Source of the DNA: Hyphomonadaceae bacterium
GTDB taxonomy: Bacteria > Pseudomonadota > Alphaproteobacteria > Caulobacterales > Aquidulcibacteraceae
NCBI GenBank assembly: GCA_009773395.1
Contig: WRPI01000003.1
Coordinates: 1-64,000 of the forward strand
DNA length: 64,000 bases
Reading direction: 5' to 3'
The translations under genes were made by a program, and so were the position numbers. The notes beneath the pieces are model-generated. The model was not told where the DNA came from. It worked only from the letters and a program-made list of their open reading frames with translations, and ran no database searches. This document shows positions 58,253-64,000 of the stretch, in pieces; positions within the stretch are counted from its first letter, which is position 1, and each line of letters starts with the position of its first letter.

Positions 58253-59413
58253 CTATATTGAGATATTAACCAACGCCTGTGCAGCAATTCCTTCTTTACG
58301 ACCCGTGAAACCCATTTGTTCAGTGGTGGTCGCTTTTATGCTGACGCAGCTTTCATCAATGCCACAAGCGATGGCGGTTGAATGCACAAGCGCGGCGCTT
58401 ATGGGCGAAATTTTCGGTTCTTCGCAAATAATGGTCAAATCCAGATTGGCGATTTTGCCACCCCGCGCCGCAATTCTATCAATTGCAAATTTGAGGAAAA
58501 TTTCCGAGCTTGCGCCGCGCCATTTGTTGTCATTTGGGGGAAATGCCCGGCCGATATCACCTTCGGCAAGCGCACCCAGAATTGCATCAACCAAAGCATG
58601 CCAAGCTACATCAGCGTCAGAATGGCCAATAAGGCCACGCGAATGCGGCACTTTGACGCCGCACAAAGTCACAAAATCACCATCGCCAAATTTATGCGCA
58701 TCAAAGCCCATTCCCAGTCGAAATTGTGGCGTGTTTTGTGGGCAAATTAAGTTTTCCATACGCGCAAAATCGCTGGCAAATGTCACCTTGTCAAGGGCAG
58801 GGGAGCCTTCGACAATTGCCACTTTAATCCCTGCATTAACCGCAATTTCAGCATCATCAGCAAATGCTGCCCCAGCTTCAAGCCGCGAATAGGCGTTCAA
58901 AAGCGCTGGCAATGCGAAGGCTTGCGGGGTTTGCACTCGGACTTTGTTTGAACGATTTATACCGTGCGCGAGGATCTTGGTTTCGCCATCTATTTCCCAA
59001 AGCGCGTCGGCCATTGCAATTGCGGGAACAGCGCCCGCATAGCCTTCTGCCAATGACACAAACAAACGATCGATTGTGCCACTATCAACACCGGGGCGAG
59101 CCGCATCATGGATAAAGACAAAATCAGCGCCAATTTCATTCGCGCGAATAAGCCCGTTGCGGCAACTTGCGCTGCGGGTTTCGCCGCCCTGCACCAAATG
59201 CAACCCTTTATTTGCACTAAGTGCCGCCAGTATTTCGGCACGAACCTGCTCATTATGTACTAAAATTACGTCTTGAAAGCGATTGTCAAGCATAAAGTAA
59301 TCAATGGCCCATTTAACCATCATTTTGCCGCCAAAACTCGCATATTGTTTCGGCGCTCCAAGGCCACTTCTTTGGCCCACGCCGCCCGCAACAATTATAG
59401 CAATCGACCGCAT
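58253..59413 (-). CDS. ispDF: bifunctional IspD/IspF isoprenoid enzyme
   Basis: Two steps of the MEP pathway in one protein of 386 residues. The N-terminal IspD domain (about 1-225) has AGGVGQRSGLGAPKQY and loads CTP on methylerythritol phosphate. The C-terminal IspF domain (about 228-386) has GFDAHKFG and GHSDADVAWHALVDA with the zinc ligands and makes the cyclic diphosphate. Fusion is standard in alphaproteobacteria. It is transcribed away from ntrB. Confidence 0.96.
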   Translation of the reverse strand: MRSIAIIVAGGVGQRSGLGAPKQYASFGGKMMVKWAIDYFMLDNRFQDVILVHNEQVRAEILAALSANKGLHLVQGGETRSASCRNGLIRANEIGADFVFIHDAARPGVDSGTIDRLFVSLAEGYAGAVPAIAMADALWEIDGETKILAHGINRSNKVRVQTPQAFALPALLNAYSRLEAGAAFADDAEIAVNAGIKVAIVEGSPALDKVTFASDFARMENLICPQNTPQFRLGMGFDAHKFGDGDFVTLCGVKVPHSRGLIGHSDADVAWHALVDAILGALAEGDIGRAFPPNDNKWRGASSEIFLKFAIDRIAARGGKIANLDLTIICEEPKISPISAALVHSTAIACGIDESCVSIKATTTEQMGFTGRKEGIAAQALVNISI

Positions 59414-59536
59414 TAAATTCTCCCGCTTCTCTTCATAGTCAATTTCTTTTCTAGCTAATTATTTGCGAAATGAAAGTGGGAAGGTTTGTGTAGTTTTGTA
59501 GTCTGAATAATTCGAATTGCCTGCAATAAGTGCAGA

Positions 59537-59553
59537 TGCTTCTTTTATGTGCA
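59537..59553. promoter_or_regulatory. candidate NtrC binding site 1
   Basis: TGCTTCTTTTATGTGCA matches the 17-bp outline of NtrC sites (TGC, nine bases, GTGCA; enteric consensus TGCACCNNNNNGGTGCA). It lies 107 bp before the ntrB start and 63 bp from site 2, about six helical turns, so both sites face the same side of the DNA. Role is inferred. Confidence 0.45.
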
Positions 59554-59599
59554 TTATTTGGTTTGAATTTTGCAGTGCAGCAATATCCCGCTAGACATT

Positions 59600-59616
59600 T
59601 GCCTATTTTTTGTGCA
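59600..59616. promoter_or_regulatory. candidate NtrC binding site 2
   Basis: TGCCTATTTTTTGTGCA has the same outline as site 1 and lies 44 bp before the ntrB start codon. With site 1 it would make a tandem pair as used by NtrC-type regulators. The gap 59414-59659 holds no gene. Confidence 0.45.
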
Positions 59617-59659
59617 TTCTAGCAATTAGACTTTTAGCCGAAGCGCAAATGGAATTTAA

Positions 59660-60769
59660 TTGGAAGACACTATCGACAAAATAATTGCTGAAAGCGCACT
59701 CAAAGATTGCGAAATTTTTGATGGCTTGCATCTGCCTGTGCTAGTCGTCAATGAGACCGGTAAAATTGACTATGCCAATAATTTTGCGCTTGACGCGCTC
59801 GCTTCGTCGCTAAAAAATCTAAAAACACTGAATTTGTTTGAAATCGTTAGGCCACCCAAAGTATTGAATAATTTGGTTCAAGAAGTATTGAGTGACGGAA
59901 TTGACGCGTCGGCGTCAGAGATTGAAATAATTTCGCCTAATTTGACCAGTTTTTGTGGTGACGTATTGCTAACCCCACATATATCGCCAAAACATGCAAT
60001 TCTTATGTTTTGGCCACGCAATAAGGCGAGTAACTTCAAAAAACAGGCCTTGGCCAATGAACGCAATCAGAGTTTTGGGCGAATTGGCTTGGCATTGGCG
60101 CATGAAGTTAAAAATCCGTTGGCGGGAATAAGGGGCGCGGCGCAATTATTGATGCTCGACGCCAGCGATGAGCAAAAGCCTTTGGGAAATCTGATAATTG
60201 AGGAAACCGATAGAATTCACCGCCTAATGGACAAAGTCGAAAGCCTAGGTGATGGTACCAGCATTGAATTAAAACCTGTGAATATTCACGCGGTTTTGGA
60301 TACGGTGGTGAAATTAGCTGAAAATGGTTTCGCGTCGGACATCAATATTTCCTGCCAATTTGATGTGTCATTGCCGCAAATGATGGGCGACACCGATAGT
60401 CTAATTCAAATATTCCTCAATATCGCGAAAAATGCTGCCGAAGCCGCGCGAGAACGCGGTGACACGGCGCATATTATATTTTCGACCAATTATCGCCATG
60501 AACATAAAATGAAGAAAAGTGAACGTGGATTTGCGCATTTACCGCTGGAAGTCGCAATTGCCGACAATGGTTTTGGCATAGCCGATGATATACAGGACTT
60601 CTTGTTTGACCCGTTCGTGACGACCAAAGCAGCGGGCAGTGGAATGGGCCTCGCAATTATTCGAAAATTAATATCAGCGCATTCAGGCACAATTGAATTT
60701 GATAGCGAAAATGGTCGCACGGTTTTTAAGGTAAGGTTTCCACTCGCACCTTTGGATATTGGAGAATAG
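59660..60769 (+). CDS. ntrB: nitrogen regulation sensor kinase NtrB
   Basis: Sensor kinase/phosphatase that sets NtrC phosphorylation according to nitrogen status through PII. The 369 residues comprise a PAS domain (about 20-120, LPVLVVNETGKIDYAN) with no membrane segments, the phospho-acceptor helix with AHEVKNPLAGIRGAAQLL, and an ATPase domain with NIAKNAAEAA, DNGFGI and GSGMGLAI. The start codon is TTG 59660, since the nearby ATG 59649 is out of frame. Its stop lies three bases before ntrC. In many relatives dusB precedes it; here ispDF does, on the other strand. Confidence 0.93.
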   Translation: MEDTIDKIIAESALKDCEIFDGLHLPVLVVNETGKIDYANNFALDALASSLKNLKTLNLFEIVRPPKVLNNLVQEVLSDGIDASASEIEIISPNLTSFCGDVLLTPHISPKHAILMFWPRNKASNFKKQALANERNQSFGRIGLALAHEVKNPLAGIRGAAQLLMLDASDEQKPLGNLIIEETDRIHRLMDKVESLGDGTSIELKPVNIHAVLDTVVKLAENGFASDINISCQFDVSLPQMMGDTDSLIQIFLNIAKNAAEAARERGDTAHIIFSTNYRHEHKMKKSERGFAHLPLEVAIADNGFGIADDIQDFLFDPFVTTKAAGSGMGLAIIRKLISAHSGTIEFDSENGRTVFKVRFPLAPLDIGE

Positions 60770-60772
60770 TGA

Positions 60773-62203
60773 ATGAAAGAAATATCGAAAGTGAACGCCG
60801 ACCATCATCGCGCTGCCGCCAACAATCGTGGAAGAATGATTCTAATTGCCGATGATGACGCATCAATTCGCACAGTATTATCACAAGCTTTAACGCGTGC
60901 TGGCTTTCAAGTTCGTTCCACTACCAATGCGGCGACCTTGTGGAAATGGGTGAAAGATGGCGAGGGTGATTTGGTGCTAACCGACGTTATGATGCCTGAT
61001 GGCAGCGTATTTGAATTTTTGCCGCGAATAAGGCGGGAAAGACCAAAACTCCCAATCATTGTAATGTCGGCACAAAACACGCTTTTGACGGCGATATCGG
61101 CAGTCGAACAAGGCGCCTATGAATATTTGCCCAAACCATTTGACCTCGGAAAAATGATTGATTTGGTGACAAGGGCGTTGGAGCCAATTTCGCAACACCG
61201 CAGTGAAAGCCAAAACCGCAAAGTCCTTAAAGACAAAAATCTGCCTTTAATTGGTCGCTCGATGCAAATGCAAGAAGTGTATCGAACCATTTCACGGGTC
61301 AGCCCGACCGATTTACCAATTGTGATTCAAGGCGAAGTTGGCGTTGGTAAGAAGCTGGTGGCGCAAACAATCCATGATTTTTCCAAACGAAAATCGGCTA
61401 ATTTTGCTCATTTTAATATTGCCGGCCTCGAAGCGCATGAACTCTCTCAAACATTATTGGGTGATGGCAAATCGCAAATTGGGCTTTTGCAAGAATGTGA
61501 CAATGGCACAATTTTTATTGAATCGGTTGATGAAGCAACAAGTTCGGCTCAGTCGCGTTTATTTAGTTTAGTTTCGAGCAGCAAAACCGATAACATCAGA
61601 TTTATTTTCTCGGCGACGAGGGAACTTGGCGCACTTGTAAGGGAAAGCGCATTTAGGACCGATTTGTATCATTTGATAAATATAATTGGCCTTGTCATAC
61701 CACCCTTGAGAGAGAGAATAGACGACATAGGCGATCTTGCGCGGCTTTTTATCGAAAAAGCCTCCGAGAGCGCGAACAGCCAAAAATTATTGGACAAAAG
61801 CGCGATAGCCGAATTAGCTAATTATTCTTGGCCAGGAAATGTTCGGGAATTGGAAAATTTGATGAAGCGCATGGCAGTATTGTTTCCCGACACCAATATT
61901 GATGGCCAAGCAATTGCTGCAAGTCTAGCGGAGCAACAAGTGCAAATTGTAACAAATGAAGACACAGGCAATAGCGATTTATCTGGTGTCGCGAAAGTCG
62001 CATTGGCGCAATTGTTTGTGCAATATAAAGGCCAAGGCGTAACACCACATGATTTATATGAAATAGTCCTGAAAGCCGTCGAAAAGCCGCTTTTTGAACT
62101 AACCCTCAAAGAGACCAAAGGCAATCAAATACGCGCTGCTAGCCTTTTGGGGCTTAATCGCAACACTCTTCGCAAACGACTGACCGAACTTAATTTGCAA
62201 TAA
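60773..62203 (+). CDS. ntrC: nitrogen response regulator NtrC lacking GAFTGA
   Basis: A 476-residue response regulator. The receiver domain has D27-D29, phospho-acceptor D71 and K121. The AAA+ domain (about 160-385) keeps Walker A (G187 to K193, GEVGVGK) and sensor II (WPGNVREL). Between about E223 and G245, the GAFTGA loop that touches sigma54 is absent and the segment is shortened. Walker B reads GTIFIES where DE is expected, and one arginine-finger position is Leu (DLYHLIN). The C-terminal Fis helix-turn-helix is intact. It therefore probably does not drive sigma54 transcription and may act with sigma70, as known for Rhodobacter capsulatus NtrC. Confidence 0.92.
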   Translation: MKEISKVNADHHRAAANNRGRMILIADDDASIRTVLSQALTRAGFQVRSTTNAATLWKWVKDGEGDLVLTDVMMPDGSVFEFLPRIRRERPKLPIIVMSAQNTLLTAISAVEQGAYEYLPKPFDLGKMIDLVTRALEPISQHRSESQNRKVLKDKNLPLIGRSMQMQEVYRTISRVSPTDLPIVIQGEVGVGKKLVAQTIHDFSKRKSANFAHFNIAGLEAHELSQTLLGDGKSQIGLLQECDNGTIFIESVDEATSSAQSRLFSLVSSSKTDNIRFIFSATRELGALVRESAFRTDLYHLINIIGLVIPPLRERIDDIGDLARLFIEKASESANSQKLLDKSAIAELANYSWPGNVRELENLMKRMAVLFPDTNIDGQAIAASLAEQQVQIVTNEDTGNSDLSGVAKVALAQLFVQYKGQGVTPHDLYEIVLKAVEKPLFELTLKETKGNQIRAASLLGLNRNTLRKRLTELNLQ

Positions 62204-62306
62204 AATCAAAGTTAGTGTTGCAATCCAAACACTATTGTGGCAAGAATGCAACGTGATAACCGAGAACCACATCGACAGTGACGGCGCTTTGGAGCCGCAT
62301 ATTGCA

Positions 62307-64000
62307 ATGACTTCGAGCATTAAGGACGCTACCGAAGCGAACTCAGGCGGCATACAAACATTTGAAGTCACTAAATTTAGCAGCATTCAAATTGTCGCCT
62401 ATGTCCTAAGCCTAATTGTAACTTTCATCGCATTATATCTCGCGGTTTCAGGCGGTGATGTAATAAATCCTGCATCGCGCTGGATTTTTGGGCTGTTGTT
62501 TTTCAATTTCGCCGTAATATCTTATTTTGCAATTGGCTTGGTCGGGCAAATATCCAAGCTTTTGAAGCAAGGCAAAGAGGCTAAAACTGGCGCCCGGTTG
62601 CACATTTATTATGTAAGATTGTTCATTTTTGCGGCTGCAATGCCAGCAATTTTGATTGCGGTTTTTTCGGCTTTCACAATTGGACGCGGGGTTCAAACTT
62701 GGCTTTCTGGGCAAGTAGCTTCGGCAATTGAAGCAACATCAAGTTTCGGCAAAGAAACAATTCAGCAAACTAGTGATGCCGCAAGGGTCGATATTTTGGC
62801 GATGGCATCAGATTTGAACGCTGCTGCCGCGCAATATAGTTCGTCGCCCAATATTTATCGCAGTTATTTGACAAGCCAAACTGGGCGTCGTGGTTTTGTC
62901 GCCGCATATTTATACAATAGCAATGGCGCGATAATTGAAAAAGTCGAAAGACCCACCGGCGCGCCCGCGCCACTTAAGCCCAAGCCAGAAGATTTCGCAA
63001 CTGCCCGCGCTGGCGATGTTTATGTCAATATTGACCATGATCTGATTGTCAGAACTTTGTTCAAACTTAACGGCTATCAAGACATTTATTTGCAAGCTGT
63101 TAGGCTACCCAAGCCCGAACAATTGCGGCTTGTGCAACAGGCTGAGCAAATTGTTGGCGCATATCGGCTTTTGGAAACCCGTCAGACGCAATTGCAAGTC
63201 GTATTCGCGCTCGCATATTTGGAGACAGTTTTATTGGTGGCAATTGGGGCGGGCTGGTTGGGCCTTGCGTCGGCGACCAATATTTCAATGCCAATTGCGC
63301 GCCTAGCATCGGCGGCGGAGCGGGTAAGAGCTGGGGATTTGTCGGTTCAAGTTTCGCCAGACTATAAATTGGGAGAGCTAACCACTCTGATTTTGACTTT
63401 TAATCGAATGACGACTGATATTCAAAATCAAAGGGATGCGATTGAAAAGTCGAGAATACAAGCCGAAACCCGTTCGGCATTTATTCAAGCACTTTTTGAA
63501 GGGGTTAGCGCGGGTATTATTAGTTTGGACGCGGATCACAAAATATTGGCCGCCAATAGTGCTGCTGCGCGCCTGCTCGATGTATCAATGCCCGAATTAT
63601 TCGCCAAAGGGCTGTTTGAAATTGCGCCAGAATTTGCGCCCATTATTAGTGATGTAACGCGTAATGTTGGGGCGCAAGGCCATGTGGAGCGTTTAACTGG
63701 AAATCGCACCCTGATTTTCGATATTCGCGCGACTTATGCCGGCAATGATTTGGTCGTGACTTTTGATGATATTTCAAGCCAAATCGCGGCGCAACGCCAA
63801 GCTGCATGGAAAGATGTGGCAAGGCGTATTGCCCATGAAATCAAAAACCCACTAACCCCTATTCAATTATCCGCCGAAAGATTGGCGAGTAAGTTTGCCA
63901 AGGAAATAACTACCGACCGCGAAGTTTTTGTAAAAATGACTGACACAATTGTCCGCCAAGTTGCAGACATTGGGCGCATGGTAGATGAGTTTTCAGATTT
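62307..64000 (+). CDS. ntrY: nitrogen sensor kinase NtrY, 5' part (runs off window)
   Basis: An open frame without stop to the window end, so at least 564 residues. It has three N-terminal membrane segments (about 27-47, 54-76 and 96-118), a periplasmic or extracytoplasmic region, a fourth segment near 310, and a HAMP domain (SMPIARLASAAERVRAGD). A PAS domain and the histidine box AHEIKNPLTPIQLSAERL (His about 510) follow. This domain order is that of NtrY, the membrane partner of NtrX. ATG 62307 has GGAG twelve bases upstream; GTG 62253 is an in-frame alternative. The ATPase domain and ntrX would follow beyond the window. Confidence 0.92.
   Translation, partial: MTSSIKDATEANSGGIQTFEVTKFSSIQIVAYVLSLIVTFIALYLAVSGGDVINPASRWIFGLLFFNFAVISYFAIGLVGQISKLLKQGKEAKTGARLHIYYVRLFIFAAAMPAILIAVFSAFTIGRGVQTWLSGQVASAIEATSSFGKETIQQTSDAARVDILAMASDLNAAAAQYSSSPNIYRSYLTSQTGRRGFVAAYLYNSNGAIIEKVERPTGAPAPLKPKPEDFATARAGDVYVNIDHDLIVRTLFKLNGYQDIYLQAVRLPKPEQLRLVQQAEQIVGAYRLLETRQTQLQVVFALAYLETVLLVAIGAGWLGLASATNISMPIARLASAAERVRAGDLSVQVSPDYKLGELTTLILTFNRMTTDIQNQRDAIEKSRIQAETRSAFIQALFEGVSAGIISLDADHKILAANSAAARLLDVSMPELFAKGLFEIAPEFAPIISDVTRNVGAQGHVERLTGNRTLIFDIRATYAGNDLVVTFDDISSQIAAQRQAAWKDVARRIAHEIKNPLTPIQLSAERLASKFAKEITTDREVFVKMTDTIVRQVADIGRMVDEFSD

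Overview
The window is about 64 kb of tightly packed chromosome from an alphaproteobacterium, AT-rich for that class. The assignment rests on gene content and order: eno-ftsB-pdhABC with a lipoyl domain fused to E1 beta, DUF2842, PopZ (DUF2497), the lptD-surA-pdxA-rsmA cluster, lipA-coq10-cinA-ispDF genes and an ntrB-ntrC-ntrY nitrogen-sensing cluster. PopZ, a split MetH and an NtrC without a GAFTGA loop point loosely to the Caulobacterales or their relatives; this is inference, because no 16S gene is present. I see no prophage, insertion sequence, CRISPR array or conjugation gene.

Layout. 1-11.3 kb: tRNA-Pro, DUF2842, heme A synthase, a broken enolase, FtsB, and the pyruvate dehydrogenase genes (pdhA, pdhB, pdhC, lpdA), interrupted by an unknown secreted two-repeat protein, a DUF6326 membrane protein, a 59-residue ORF and MarC. 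11.4-20.5 kb: YfgM-like protein, BamB, Der, then fatty-acid synthesis and wall genes (fabG, M15 peptidase, acpP, fabF, mltG) and gmk. 20.5-26.3 kb (minus strand): rsmA, pdxA, surA and lptD, converging on gmk. 26.4-33.4 kb: tRNA-Cys, a PCMT-family protein, PopZ, a membrane protein, valS and ilvD. 33.4-36.8 kb is the least typical stretch: an unknown protein coupled to ilvD, a proline- and asparagine-rich secreted protein and a second M15-type peptidase. 36.8-42.9 kb: rnhA, then an ArsR-methyltransferase regulator with metF and a two-gene MetH. 43-50.6 kb: small membrane proteins, a DjlA-like protein, a DMT transporter, a wall amidase, RNase P RNA, a nucleotidyltransferase-like protein, a gamma-glutamyltransferase and an acyl-activating enzyme. 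50.7-59.4 kb: M1 peptidase with DUF6702, lipA, a COQ10-like protein, a fused membrane/spermidine synthase, CinA-C and IspDF. 59.5-64 kb: ntrB, ntrC and the 5' part of ntrY, which runs off the window.

How the genes work together. PDH feeds acetyl-CoA to the fab genes, and LipA makes the lipoyl cofactor that PDH needs. BamB, SurA and LptD form an outer-membrane assembly set. RsmA, Der, Gmk, ValS and rnpB serve translation and RNA/nucleotide metabolism. MetF and MetH probably answer to the adjacent ArsR-methyltransferase. NtrB/NtrC probably regulate their own promoter through two NtrC-like sites spaced 63 bp apart.

Main points for a second look: enolase carries a net 37-nt deletion; NtrC lacks GAFTGA and has a damaged Walker B; an interspersed family of hairpin repeats sits between genes; a 12-bp inverted repeat overlaps both the promoter and the ribosome-binding site of the DUF6326 gene; several short or orphan proteins have no recognised family.
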